A stretch of 64,000 nt of DNA from Hirundichthys speculiger (GCA_018398805.1 JAGFBZ010000906.1:1941001-2005000); one strand, 5' to 3'. Positions 10,182 to 21,759 are shown, numbered from the stretch's first letter. Notes: a model not told the origin generated them from the sequence alone. Program-made: numbers and translations.

Positions 10182-10362
10182 TGTTATATACTTAGTCGTT
10201 TTATGATATAACTATGAATGAGGAGACGGAGACCGGGAGCTTCTTGCACGTCTGCCTGTATTGCAGGTTTTTCTCAGGACTACAACATGACGTCATCACA
10301 ACAGATGCCGCAGGGGCGCAACGGGACCCCCGTAGGGACAACCAGGGCGCAAATACACAACA
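10182..10362 (-). repeat. 5' LTR of the gypsy element
   Basis: 181 bp, pairing with 5347-5528 with a single T deletion. Contains the CRE palindrome TGACGTCA at 10288-10295, the clearest promoter-type motif in this short LTR. Confidence 0.95.
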
Positions 10363-10367
10363 TTCAC
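10363..10367. repeat. 5-bp target duplication TTCAC, right copy
   Basis: Matches 5342-5346. It marks the end of the LTR element and the resumption of the Tc1 inverted repeat. Confidence 0.93.
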
Positions 10368-10628
10368 AAAGTCTGCTCTTTCAGTTTCTATAATGGCAAT
10401 TTGCATATACTCCATGAATGTTATGAGGAGTGATCAGCTCAACTGCAATTAACTGCAAAGTCAGTCTTTGCCTTGAAAATAAACTTTATCACCACATTTC
10501 CACGGCATTTCAGCCCTGCCACACAAGGACCAGCTAACATGAATACAATGACACACAGGTGTCACACATATTAACACAGGTGTGGGTGATGATGAGGACA
10601 AAACTGGAGATCAATCTGTCATGATTGA

Positions 10629-11705
10629 GTGGCTGGACACTTTAAAAGGAAGATGGTGCATGACACCATTGTTCCTCATCTTTTAGCCATGGTTACCTGC
10701 AAGGAAACATGTGCAGCCATCATTGCATTGCACAAAAAGGGCCTAACAGGGAAGTTTATAGCAGCGAGTAAGATTGCACCTGAGTCAACCGTCTATCGAA
10801 TTATCAAGAAGTTCAAGGAGAGAGGTTCAATTGTTGCCAAACAAGCTCCAGGGCGCCCAAGAAAGTCCAGCAGGTGCCAGGACCGTCTCCTGAAGGTGTT
10901 TCAGCTGTGGGATCGGGCTGCCACCAGTGCAGAACTTGCTCAGGAATGGCAGCAGGCAGGTGTGAGGGCATCTGCACGCACAGTGAGGCGAAGACTTTTG
11001 GAGGAAGGCCTGGTGTCAAGGAGGGCAGCAAAGAAGCCACTTCTCTCCAGTAAAAACATCAGGGACAGACTGGTATTCTGCAGAAGGTACAGGGACTGGA
11101 CTGCTGAGGACTGGGGTAAAGTCATTTTCTCTGGTGAATCCCCTTTCCGATTGTTTGGAGCATCTGGAAGAAGGCTTGTTCGGAGGAGACGAGGTGAGCA
11201 CGACCATCAGTCCTGTCTCATGCCAACAGTGAAGCATCCAGAGACCATTCATGTGTGGGGTTGTTTTTCGGTCAAGGGAGTGGGATCTCCCACAATCCTG
11301 CCTAAAAGCACAGCCATGAATGAAGAATGGTACCAGAACGTCCTCTGAGAGCAACTTCTCCCAACCATCCAAGGGCAGTTTGGTGATGAAGAATGCCTTT
11401 TCCAGCATGATGGAGCATCTTGCCATAAAGCAAAAGTCATAACAAAATGGCTCAGGGAACAAAACATTAGGATTTTGGGCCAATGGCCAGGAAACTCCCT
11501 GGATCTTAATCCCATTGAGAATTTGTGGTCAATCCTCAATAGGCAGGTGGACAATCAAAAACCCACAAATTCTGACAAACCCCAAGCATTGATTATGCAA
11601 GAATGGACTGCCATCAGTCAGGATTTGGTCCAGAAGCTGATTAACAGCATGGTAGGGAGAATTGCAGAGGTCTTGAAAAAGAAGGGTCAACACTGCAAAT
11701 ATTGA
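10629..11705 (+). pseudogene. Tc1-like transposase, one internal stop and altered catalytic Asp
   Basis: One frame from an ATG at 10629 to the stop at 11703-11705, broken only by TGA at 11346-11348. The CTC-TGA-GAG context suggests CpG decay of an arginine codon. The N-terminal half holds paired-type helix-turn-helix DNA-binding regions (STVYRIIKKFKERG, then a GRPRK hook). The catalytic domain has FSGES where the family normally has FSDES, so the first catalytic Asp is Gly here (GGT at 11133-11135). The second Asp is in FQHDGASCHKA and the Glu in LNPIENLW. I count 35 residues between them, one more than classic DD34E. Length is normal for Tc1, but the copy is inactive. Confidence 0.92.
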
Positions 11706-11894
11706 CTTATTTCATGAATTAAGTGCGATTCTCAATAAAAGCTTTTAAAACTGATGAAATGCTTCTAATTGTATTTCATCTTTATTGTATTTATAACATA
11801 GAAACACCTGATAAAAACTCTGAAGCAGCAGACTTTGTGAAAATGTAATATTTGGGTCGTTCTCAAAACTTTTGGCCATGACTTTACATATAAC

Positions 11895-12306
11895 TAGGGG
11901 TGTGAAAAAAAATCGATTTGGCAATATATCGTGATTTTCGGCCACGCAATATAATATTGATTTTTCAGCTCCTAATATCGATTTTTTTTTTTATTTCTTT
12001 AATCTTTAATTTAATTGTTTAATTTTCACATTTAAATTGTTTACATTTTTAAATGTGCAAAAATGCTAATAATAAATAATAAAGAGGTTGTTTTGAAGCA
12101 AATAGTTTTGACTTAATTTGTCCTCTGAATGATCAATATCATCTATTGAACATATACAGCAACTTGATTTTTCATCTCTACTTTTAATTTTGATGTTAAC
12201 TGAGTAGAATATCACAATATATAGTGATATCGTGATAATATCGTATCGTGACCCAAATATCATGATACATATCGTATTGCAAGGTCCTTGCCAATACTCA
12301 CATCTA
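11895..12306. mobile_element. Decayed hAT-type MITE
   Basis: 412 bp with imperfect ends TAGGGGTGTG and, inverted, TAGATGTGAG. The inside is AT-rich with many ATCGAT-like motifs and no transposase. Flanking 8-mers CATATAAC and CATAAAAA match at six positions, as expected for an old hAT duplication. It lies only 8 bp beyond the Tc1 target TA. Confidence 0.65.
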
Positions 12307-12379
12307 CATAAAAAAACAACATACAAATATTAATAACATTATAATTTGCTTCAAATAATCCAGATAAACCAAGTTGCTG

Positions 12380-12490
12380 TTGCTAAAACGTGTAAGGACA
12401 GATGAGACCAAGGTTGTCTGGAGGAAGGAAAACACTGCATTCCAGCACAAGACCCTCTTTGTTGCTATGAACAGGATGGTATTAGTTTTA
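12380..12490 (+). pseudogene. Tc1-like transposase fragment
   Basis: One frame reads RTDETKVVWRKENTAFQHKT and slightly beyond, resembling the TDETK...VWRK part of Tc1 transposases just after the first catalytic Asp. No ends or flanking domains are visible. A small relic. Confidence 0.45.
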
Positions 12491-12499
12491 TTGTTCGAG

Positions 12500-13640
12500 A
12501 CCGTACCAATGCAGGGATGGATCAATAAGGTCTGAATCATGCCGTCAATAAGTGCAGTCAGCAATGTAACTGTTGTGGTGAATTGTTCAGTTAAGGTGTT
12601 ACTATCAACACTTTGTGGCCATTTTGAGTTTTTACACTGCCTTTTCCTTGTGTTGATTTAAAAAAAAAAAAATACTAAGACACTTAGTTCAGATTTTTGT
12701 TCTTGTGCCAAGTATCGTAAAGCCGATTATCCCTTTGTGTCTTTTCATGGACAAGGACTCGCTCTTCAGCAGGAGCCACTGAGCACTGTGTGATATCTTG
12801 TAACCCATCCAAACAAAGAAGCCCATTGTAAATGTGCCCCCAACCTCATAACCCACCCAAAAAGCACTTGTATTTTCTGTTTTTCAACCATCCTTATAGT
12901 ACATCCATCACTTTTAATGGATTTTTTCTTTTCCTCCAGGAAAACACGGTTCAGAATATTGCAACACCAGGTTAGGAGGATCATAGATGGAGTCAGGCCG
13001 CACGGGCCCTTTAAAAAGCAAGATTAATAACCCAGTGCAGATGATCTCATAGTTAAGTGTTTTCTGTTGTATTTACACATCCGTCCTGTTTGTCAAGCTT
13101 CTGCGTGTCTCTGAGAAATGGAACCAGCACATCCTGACACTAATGCATCACCGAAAATATCTGAAATATATAAAACAGGACAGTGAGAGAGAGTGGGAGA
13201 CATTACAAACACTCAACTTGACATTGACACAGTGGTGCCCCTGCTCAATGCAAATACTGTTATTCTCTCCCAACCAACCACCCACCCACCATTCCTGCTT
13301 TTGATAAAAGAGTCGCACAGAAGACGGTCTCCTGCCCACAACGCAAACTAATGAGATATATTAATGACATAAGACACTTAATTCAAGGCATGTAAAATTG
13401 GTATAATTGACTGCCCTGGCTTGAAAGGGTAGGTTTTGTGAGAAAAATGATCCCATTAAGCCATGTTTAATCCAAATCTAAGCTGTCAAAACACCAAGCT
13501 TGTACTGCCTCTCACACTGTTATTCATCAAAAGCATTTCACATTGATTATTCACATATTGGAGTAACCAAGAGCTTTCATCTGTGAGTCATATTAAAAAA
13601 AATAAAGAGCAACAACAACTGGTCTGTAAAAGTGGTGAAA
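12500..13640. other. Non-coding DNA, no gene recognised
   Basis: Unique-looking sequence with a poly(A) run near 12660. No domain-bearing frame, transposon ends or RNA gene seen. Confidence 0.45.
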
Positions 13641-13647
13641 ACGACTT

Positions 13648-14354
13648 TGTAACGGACGGCATGGGGGTTTTATTGGAATTAGGAAATAAAATGTAAATGT
13701 TTAGAGTGCAATATGTTCGTGAGGATTGGGTTGTTTTGGGGTTTTTATGTATTGGATTCGTATTGTTGTTCGAGTTTATGAGATTTAATTATTCTTTTAT
13801 CCCCTGGCCCGGATGTTGTGCCTCCTGAGCATTGAAGGTAGCTGCCCACTTCCTGTGTTACACGCAATCATCAGGACAGGTGCGGTTGCTGCAGGTTGCA
13901 GCACCGCACTGACAGAGCGACCCTTGGAGAGCCCATGGGAAGTGGGCAGCGACAGCTCAGGCCAGGTAAGGGGTGCTTTTTTTTTGGTTTGGCTGACTGT
14001 AATTTGTTTCTTTCTTTTTTTGTTTCATTTGGAATTTTCTGTTGTGCCTAACAAGGCAATTTTGCCTTTGTCTGTTTATTTGTTTGTTTGTTTATTAGAT
14101 TTTTGTCAAGGAACATTCCCCTTTTGAGAATCACGGATGTAATTAACATTCCTTGGAAGAGCGCAGCAAGGTATGTTAACCATGCGTTTTCTGTTTTTAT
14201 TGATGAAGGGAATGACGAACTGTTGTATTTTGAATTGTTTTTGTATGTGTTGTGTTTTAGTTTCACGATGCCATGAGGACTGGATGTTAAAATAAAAGAA
14301 CTCAAGCATCAGTCGAGCTCCGCGATTTCCTCTCTAAATCCAAGGACTGTTACA
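13648..14354 (+). mobile_element. Solo LTR (about 707 bp)
   Basis: Begins TGTAACGG and ends CTGTTACA. It is flanked by perfect 5-bp duplications GACTT at 13643-13647 and 14355-14359. A polyadenylation signal AATAAA at 14291-14296, about 60 bp before the end, supports the plus orientation. No internal region or partner LTR is present, so this is a recombined solo LTR. The splice-like GGTAAG near 13966 may be an element donor site, but this is unproven. The family is not the same as the 5.3-10.4 kb element. Confidence 0.88.
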
Positions 14355-15421
14355 GACTTTAACACATGACACATTCCAGTTGTATCGATATTTGACAAAA
14401 GATGCCTAAAGGGGTCTTCTTTGAGCCGGTCCCAAGTATGGATAAATGCAAAAGGTTGTGGTATGAAGGGCATTCAACATAAAACCTATGCCAAACTAAA
14501 CATATGAATCACAAGACCCATAAACCTCACACTGGATTGGTCAAAGCCTGGGCTAACACCGACTGGCATCAGTGCTGTTGACCTACAGGGTGCTGGTGGA
14601 AACTCAGCTACTGGTGTTTGAAGGAGGAGAGGAGGAAGGTGTGTCCATAGGCAGGAAGAAAAGGGGGAAAAAAAGAGACTAGGACTGAGAGTAGGGACTT
14701 TGAATGTTGGGACTATGACAGGAGAAGCTAGAGGGCTCAGAACTACCTTTGTTCTTGCTCTTACCAGCTGAAGAAAACAACTTCCTCTGTTCTTGCGGAG
14801 TATGCATCCACCTTTAGAAGAGGATGAAAAATTCTAGAGTGAGGTAGCTGAAGTAATGCAGAGTATCCCCAGACATGTAATAACGGTGAAAGAGTGTGGA
14901 CATGATGAGGAAGAACTGAGGTGATAAGGTTGTGAGGGGTAGGTTTGGTATCCAGGACAGGAACGCAGAAGGACAGATGGTTGTAGACTTTGCAATGGCT
15001 CTAGGGAATACTTTCTTCCAGAAGAGGCAGGACTATAGGGTGACTTATGACAGTCAAGTTAAGAGCACTCAGATGAACTGCATCTTGCATTAACTATGTA
15101 ATATGAAAGGGACCAATGACTTCAAAGTAGTGGTAGGTGAGAGTGTAACCAGACAGCATAGGATGGCGGTGTGTAGGATGACTCTGGTGGTGCAGAAGAT
15201 GGAGAGGACAAAAGCAGAGCTGGGGACAGAGTGGTGGAAGCTGAAATATGAAGAGTGTTATGTGGCTTTTAAAGAGGAGGCTAGGTGAAGGTAGAGGTGG
15301 CAAAGGCCATACAAAGGGTGTGTGATGATTGGTATGCTCTGTTGGACAGTAGGGAGAGAGAGATTGACTTATACAGGTTGGAGACGCAGAGAGAGATTAG
15401 AATCAAAGAGTATTTTGAAGT

Positions 15422-15782
15422 GCACCAGAGACGGATGGCAACCTGTCTCTGGTGGCCCCTTTTTCTCATCCCCACCACCCACAGCCCCAACCAAAGACTT
15501 CTCCTGCAAAGCAGCAACGACGAGTTCCCTCAATTCCAACTTCCGGGTACCCAATGGGACATCCACACCAAGCTAAGTGGCCATCAACATCAGGTCCGCC
15601 ACACGACAAGCATCTACCTGGGCCAAGGTAGGATTCACCTTAAACGCATCCAGGTCAAACTCCATAGCTACAGGGGAAAACAAAAGAAAGACAAAATCAA
15701 TCAATTAACACAGATCAATTGGGTTTTCCTGGACAAGCCCCCAATTTATGTTACGCCCCAGCCTAGGAGGGAACTGGAGCAG
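15422..15782 (-). mobile_element. LTR-retroelement leader and gag fragment inside the LINE
   Basis: This stretch interrupts the LINE coding sequence. On the minus strand it holds an LTR end (about 34 bp ending GTAACA at 15749), then a primer site, a short leader and an ATG at 15663-15665. The ATG opens a gag-like N-terminus (MEFDLDAFKVNPTLAQVD) that meets an in-frame TAG at 15573-15575 and continues in the same frame to about 15440. No second LTR or pol is present. The right breakpoint is within a few bases. At the left, CACCAGAGAC and its inverted copy lie 12 bp apart. Confidence 0.6.
15727..15743 (-). promoter_or_regulatory. tRNA-Pro-type primer binding site
   Basis: Minus strand TGGGGGCTTGTCCAGGA, two mismatches from the proline-tRNA primer site used by many retroviruses and some LTR elements. 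It lies five bases after the LTR end. Confidence 0.6.
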
Positions 15783-15939
15783 AATATTGAGTAAAGTTAG
15801 AGAACAGGGATTAGAAGAGGTAACAATTGTGGACCAAGAGGTAGCAAATATTAGTAAAGCAGAAGTGAGGAGGGCACTGAGTGAAAAGTCAGTGGGTCCT
15901 AATCATATGCCAGTGGAGGTATAGAGGTGTTTAGGGGAG

Positions 15940-16281
15940 GTGGCCGTAGAGACTAGGACATTCAACAATATCTTAGAGAGGAAGAGGATTCCAGGGGAAT
16001 GGGAGAGATGTCTGCTGGTACCGATTTTTAAGAACAAGGATGATGTGCAGAGTTGCGGCAGCTTCAGAAGAATGAAGTTGATGAGCCAAACAGTGAAGTT
16101 ATGGGAAAGAGTAGTGGAAGCAAGACTAATGACAGAAGTGAGCATCTGTGAACAGCAGTATGGTTTCATGCCAAAAAGGAGCACTACAGATTCAATATTT
16201 GCTTTGTGGATGTTTATTGAGAAGTACAAAGAAGGTCAGGAGGGGCTGCATTGTGTCTTTGATGACCTTGAGAAAGTATGA
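15940..16281 (+). pseudogene. Reverse transcriptase fragment of the RTE-like LINE
   Basis: 113 residues carrying RT fingers and palm motifs LVPIFKNKDDVQSCGSF, KLWERVVEARL, ICEQQYGFMPKRSTTDSIF and FDDLEK. The frame breaks just after the first palm aspartate region and resumes in another frame. Too short and broken to be active. Confidence 0.8.
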
Positions 16282-17089
16282 CAGTGTGAAGTGGTATGCA
16301 ATGGTATGGAGCAATGAGCTGTGGTATTGTATGAGGAAGTCTGGAGTAGCAGATACATGTTAGAGTGGTGCAGGACATGTATGAGAGCTGGAAGACAATG
16401 GTGAGGTGTGACAGAGGGCTTCAAGGTGGAGGTGGGAATGCATCAGGGATCAGCTCTGAGCCCCTTCTTGTTTGCTGTGGTGATGGACAGACTGACAGAT
16501 GAGGTTAGACAGGAATCTCTATGGACTACATGGGGGTATGCTCTGGAAAGAAGAGGAATGAGAGGCACCTGAGTGGAAAAGTGAGGCTACAGGAAGCAGA
16601 GATAAAGAAAGTGGAGGATTTAAAGTACAGTTAGAGACTGTGGGACTGAGGAAAAGACAGGAGGCAGAGTTGGAGGTAGCAAAGATTAAAATGTCAAGGT
16701 TCTCTTTGGGAGTCACCAGGATGGATCTGATCAGGAATGAGAACATCAGAAGGACAGCACACATGAGATGTTTTGGAGAGAAAGTAAGAGAGACCAGACT
16801 GAGATGGCAGGACATGTAGAGAGGGGGGGATAGTGAATATATCTGTAGAAGGATGATGAGGCTGGAGCTGCCAGGCAGGAGACCAAAGAGGAGATTTATG
16901 TAGTGAAAGAGGGCATGAAATCTGTTGGTATATGAGAAGAGGATGCAGAGGATGAAGTTGGATGGAGGTGGATCACTTGCTGTGGTGACTCCTGACGAGA
17001 ACGGCTTAAAAGAAAATAAAAAAGGAAAATTTGACAAAAAAACTAATCCAAAAGCTAGAGGGAGAGTGTAAAACACCATGCCCAGTTCA

Positions 17090-17640
17090 CAAACTTTACC
17101 AGTGATAACTTCGAATAATTGATTTCTATTTAATTGAGTCTCTCATATTGTTTCTGGAGAAATCTTTGCTTTCCAGTCCCCCATTCAACAGATTAGCTGG
17201 GTTGATATCTGGACTTTGGGTCACTGCAACACCTTATTTATTTATTTATTTTTTTCCAGCAATTCTGTTGTAGATTTGCTTGTGGACTAGGGATCATTGT
17301 CCTGTTGTATTCCTGAAAAACAAACTAAAATCATCACTTCTCCATCACTGTGCTTGAAAGCTATGCATTAGGTGTTGGTGCTGACATGCTGTGTTCAGTC
17401 TTTGCCAATTATAGTACTTACGACAGAACTCCTTCACTTTGTTCCTGTGTGTCCAATGAGCATCCTTCCAAAAGCCTTTTGGTTTGTTCAGGTGCATCTT
17501 TACAACTTCTTTTCCACTAGTGAATCTTTCTCACTGTTGAATGACAGATTTGAAATTACCTCTTAACACTTCTTCGCAACAATTGCTTTTCTAAAGTCAT
17601 TGCTGATGTTTTTCCTCCTTGTCAGTGTCTGTTTTTTGAC
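17090..17640 (-). pseudogene. Antisense Tc1-like transposon relic
   Basis: On the minus strand fragments resemble the 3' part of Tc1-type transposons (a degraded VTQSPDINP around 17220, and the GGACAATGATCC region near 17295). No intact frame or ends. Family assignment is tentative. Confidence 0.4.
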
Positions 17641-17879
17641 TGTGTTCTGTTCATTTAATATCTCATGCAGTGTGTATGACTGCTTCCACAGAGTTTATCA
17701 CACTTGCTGATGATCAGTTAGTAAGAAAGTAAATAAATAGATGTAACAGTGCTGTAATTTATTGCACGGTATATTTTTATGTTTAGTCTCACAAACTGAG
17801 TCTCATTTGTTAATATACATGCATTCCTGCATTTCAGGCCTGTAACAAATACCATAAAAGTCTGGATATGGGCAATTTA

Positions 17880-18560
17880 ATGCTAGTAATGAGGTGTAAA
17901 TGATATAATTGCAAAGAGGTGATGTCAGCATGTGACTGTGATCTTCATTTGGTACAAAAGTATCATCCACATCAGGTTGAGTCCTTGAGGCACGGGATCT
18001 TCACTTTGCCAACAAGTGGGAAGAAATCATTCAGTTGATTAAAAACAATGTTGCTCAAAAAGGTTGTAGGGGTTTTGAACATTTCTGCATCCATAGTATC
18101 GTTAAAAGATTTAAGGAATCTGGAGGAACTTCAGTTTATAAAAGCAAGGGGACGGGCGTAATTTGGACACCAGTGAACTAACGTCACTCATTTAAAAACC
18201 ATGATTCTTTGACAACTGGTACAACTGGAAGGAAGTACTCATGTTTTCCGGAAACAATGACGACATCTCTGGGTTCGGAGGCATCTCGGATGGATCGTCA
18301 CAGAATGGAAACCTTTTTTTTGGTCATTTTTTTTTTTATCTTTGAAGAAATGGGCACAGTAGGATGTTCTCAATATATAGTGCCTTCACAGAGATGTCTA
18401 TGTTTTCATTTCAGCAAGACAATGTAAAACCACGTTGTGCACACATTAGGTAGGGACAGCAATGCAAGAAGAGGGCAAAAGTACTGAACCATCCTGGTTG
18501 CACTTTTCACCTGTACTTTACAGAGAATATATAGAGAATTTTGAAATAAAATGCGATGAT
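17880..18560 (+). pseudogene. Tc1/mariner-type transposon relic
   Basis: Contains FQQDNVKPRCAHI near 18409-18450, the block around the second catalytic Asp (QQDN) of Tc1/mariner transposases. The preceding text reads like decayed helix-turn-helix and linker coding sequence (SIVKRFKESGGT near 18095). Stops and frameshifts throughout. Confidence 0.5.
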
Positions 18561-18855
18561 GACCTTGTACTGTTGCATACTATTGAAGAGTGGTAACATT
18601 TTTGCTCTCTCATCTTTTTTATTTAATTGTGTTTTGGATTGAACCTCTCTTGAAGCCAAACTGGCTTATGTGCAAAACATTGTGAAGATATTAGTTTCTG
18701 ATCAGTCGAACAAGTCGAGGTTCAGCTGTTTACAGGTGATTTGCATAAATTCTTTTTGATTATTTGATATTTATTGTCTTTATTAGCATTTACTTTAGGA
18801 GCTTTCAAATAACTCAAATAATTTAGGGCGATGTATTACAGTACCTGATATGTTA

Positions 18856-19240
18856 AATTCAATTAAATTTTATTTGTATAGCATCTGTTACAATGTCAAT
18901 TGTCTCCAGGCGCTTTACAGAGACCCAGAGCATGACCCCCGAGCAAATATCATCAACTAAGATTATAATATTGAATCCTTATCAAGGATAATGGTGAGTA
19001 AAAATCTCCCACAGTGGGAGAAAAAAAACCTTTAAGCCAAACAGTGGGAAGGAAAAACTCCACTTTAAGAGGAAGAAACCTTGAGCAGGACCTGGCTCAT
19101 ATGGAGGGACCTTCCTGCTGAAGACCAGCCGGGTAGAGAAAGAAAAAGAGAGGAGAGACAAGAAAGAAAGAGGATGGAGGACGGAGAGAGGAGAGCACAC
19201 AAATGACTGAATGAAATGAAACAGATGCAGGTAGCAGCAC
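18856..19240. repeat. Dispersed teleost repeat
   Basis: Starts CAATTAAATTTTATTTGTAT. It contains CAGGCGCTTTACAGAGACCC, GGAAGGAAAAACTCC and GAGGAAGAAACCTTGAGCAG, a combination very common in fish genomes. It ends in a purine-rich stretch. No coding capacity. Confidence 0.6.
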
Positions 19241-19249
19241 TGAGGTGAG

Positions 19250-21750
19250 ATGGTCAGAGGACTAGGTCGCCGGTCACCACGCCAGCCGGCAATTACTCTG
19301 GAAATTAATCAATTCCAAAGTAAATTTAAAGTCTCTTACAGATCTTTTTTTCAGTCACTAATAATTTTGACGGCCTTCTATGCAGCTCTCAACAAACCTT
19401 CATTTATCTGCCTTTTTTTCAACTTGCAGAATCTTATTAAACAGCAGGAGAAAACCTCGCTAGTGGGCATGACTCTTGAACATCTACACCGATTTTGTTC
19501 TTAATCACTATTTGATAATCACTTTAGCGTTGGAGCCAAATCCTGACATGAAATGAGTGAGTTCAAAAATAAACGGGGGGGCTGAATAAAATTTACAGAT
19601 CATATTGCGGTGTGAATTGCGTTTGTAACGTGTTTGTTATTTATTTTGCGCCTATGTGAGAGTGAATGTTAATTCTGCTGCCAGTCAGTTCATCCATGTT
19701 CCTTCTTTGAGTTTAAATGACCAACAGACCAGTGTTTGTCTGGCATGCCCCTGTGATTGACGGCTGGCCTGTCGAGCAGGGCTCCGCCCCTCGCCTCAAC
19801 CCTCATCCTACATCCACTTTACTTCACAAAACGTCACAGTGCCATTGTTAGAGAGATTAGCACATGTCCAGCTGATGTTCATTAAGGATGGTGAATGGCT
19901 GTTAGAATGTGACCTTTTTTCCATTTTTCTTGATTCATGGCAAATGTCGTGGCAGGTTTTATCTGACTTCATGTGCACATGACAGGAAAGGGATTTTGCA
20001 ATCAGGCATGTTTGAGTGAAGGTGCCTTGGGTGTTCAGCGGTAATCAGCGTGTATTCTTATGAAATAACTGGTTGAATTCAGACCTGTCAGCCCTGCTTC
20101 ATGAGTGTGCATGAAGAATGTCTGAAATTATAGGCCTCATGGCCGGTTCTTAGAAACGAAAGGTAATAGCTGCTCATTTGTGAACATCGGAGCAGTTTGT
20201 ATTGTCTCTGATGCTGGCAGCCTGGCAATATGTGACTACATGACCTCATGCAATTCAAATAAATTTGTCTTCACATAATAAAGATTTCACAGCAAAGTAA
20301 TTCTGTCATGAAATCTATGCCCGTGACAGTGATGTTTATGACTCAAAGGACTGCTCAAGGCTGCAGAGAAGGATTGCTGCAGTGCATTCTAACCATGCAG
20401 GGGGATTTTGATAAATAAGAATTGAATTTAGTTCCAGCTGTGACATGTTGATTGATCAAAAAGCTCATGGCTAAGGCCTACCTCCTCTCCCGTCTTATTT
20501 ATCCTTTATCAAATGGTTTCAAAATCAATACTAGCCTTGTACACAACCTTTTCTGCTGCAGGCGCTTGGGGAGGGGGGAAAAGAAGGAAAAAGAAAAACA
20601 CTTGCTCTCTGGGTGATTGTTACTAATTTTTCCTGTCAAACATTTGAACACAGAATAATTATTTTCTGTGTGGTTTCAGGGCACGGCAGATTATTGTACA
20701 ATCCATTTAGATAACTTCTGAGAGGGGTTGGAAAATGAAATTGCCTCAAACCACACAAGCTAAGGTGGGAAAGTGATCTATGACACTGTGGCAAATAACT
20801 CAACTTAAAGATGCTTTATTCTCTGGTGAGCCGGATTGTTCGTGTTACAGTAAAGAAACCACGTCCTCTGTCACAGCACAGATGAGACACATGTGGCATT
20901 CAGGGACATTTGGATTTGGCTTGGTGGTTGTTTCCCCAAACAGTTTAACATCTGCAAACTGTTTTGACTGGTAATGTGTGTCAGTTTACAGAGCCGGTCC
21001 TTCCTGTTCGGCTTTGGCATTATCTGACTTACCACCGCTGCAGAGTTCAACCACCTGGATAACTTGATTAGGATCAAAAGTATCAAGGAAAATCATTTAA
21101 GTACATGATAAGGAAGTAAGAAGGAAATATGCATTTCAGTACAATGGTAGTCATCTGTTGTAGTCTGTCATGTTTTTTTTCCCTTTTATCGCTGCTCCAC
21201 CGTCAGTAGAAATGTAAATATACACTAAAGAATATACTGGGTTGTTATTTTCTGCTTTGTAGCTTAAGGGGCTTTTGCTGAATGTGGGGAGTGTGTATAA
21301 AGTCTGTGTCCGTATCTTTCACAAAGCTTGTTGTCAGGAAGTTGATTTAGGATTTGTTTTTTTTTTTTAATATAACATTCTGAGTTTATCACATTTCTAC
21401 TCAGTTTCAATTATTTTTTATTTTATTTTTTCTTGTTCTTTTGTTTACTGATGTTGGTAATATGAATCCAGTTCTCTCAACGAGTTTCTGGACTGTTGTA
21501 AAAATGAGTCCTTAGTATGGAAACAGAATATCTGTACAGAGGCATGTTTGCAACATGCGTTAATGCCAGATAAAATAAGTGTTAATGAGTTCATGCGATA
21601 ATAACGTGTTATCTTGCCCACCACTAATTAAGAAACATTCCACTCAATTAAATTATCTTATAGTTTATTTTTGGACATTTCAGTGTGGTAGCTCTCCAGG
21701 GTGCTATGTGTGGTTACTTTAAATGATCTCCCGTTTGCCTGCAAATAAAA
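19250..21750. other. Non-coding DNA with a candidate conserved block
   Basis: No transposon or exon recognised. The part 19850-20460 is repeat-free, of balanced composition and contains several TAAT/ATTA cores, so it may be a conserved non-coding element. The rest is ordinary AT-rich DNA with small chance frames. Confidence 0.35.
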
Positions 21751-21759
21751 TATATATAT

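Larger units (their letters stand above)
5347..10362 (-). mobile_element. Ty3/gypsy LTR retrotransposon, near full length (Mag-like)
   Basis: A 5016-bp element bounded by direct repeats of 182 and 181 bp that start TG and end CA, flanked by the 5-bp duplication TTCAC. It reads on the minus strand: 5' LTR (10182-10362), primer site, untranslated leader, gag, pol in the order protease-RT-RNase H-integrase, purine tract, 3' LTR (5347-5528). Integrase after RNase H is the Ty3/gypsy order. No env gene is seen. The tRNA-Ser primer and two-knuckle gag suggest the Mag-like group. The LTRs differ only by one T in a homopolymer, so the insertion is recent. The integrase frame is broken by a filler insertion at 6538-6592. 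Confidence 0.95.
5299..11884 (+). mobile_element. Tc1/mariner-like DNA transposon, split by a gypsy insertion
   Basis: The left end, CAGTCATGGCCAAAAG at 5299, sits directly after TA (5297-5298). The right end is its inverted copy ending at 11884, followed by TA (11885-11886). The inverted repeats continue through ACACAAATATTACATTTTCAC for about 70 bp, and on the left they are broken at 5346 by the LTR element. Without that element and one copy of its 5-bp duplication, the transposon is about 1.56 kb, normal for Tc1. It codes a transposase on the plus strand to the right of the insertion. TA duplication, end sequence and transposase family all agree. Confidence 0.93.
14398..17014 (+). mobile_element. 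Decayed RTE-like non-LTR retrotransposon
   Basis: The leader (14398-14640) resembles the 5' part of a common fish LINE whose proteins are often named craniofacial development protein 2-like. The endonuclease start reads RVGTLNVGTMTG near 14690. RT segments recur at 15830-16560 (VPIFKNKDDVQSC, QQYGFMPKRST, FDDLEK, ELWYCMRKSGV, then VGMHQGSALSPFLFAVVMD). The region that should hold the FADD catalytic box is deleted just after 16525. C-terminal motifs persist in shifted frames to about 16990. There are many stops and frameshifts, and another retroelement fragment is inserted at about 15422-15782. Confidence 0.85.

Noticed and set aside
15285..15794. 169-residue plus-strand frame
   Set aside because: It runs from LINE sequence into the antisense of the inserted retroelement fragment, so it is a chance fusion.
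16519..17079. 186-residue minus-strand frame
   Set aside because: Antisense of the decayed LINE 3' half; no domain. Sense-strand fragments match LINE C-terminal sequence.
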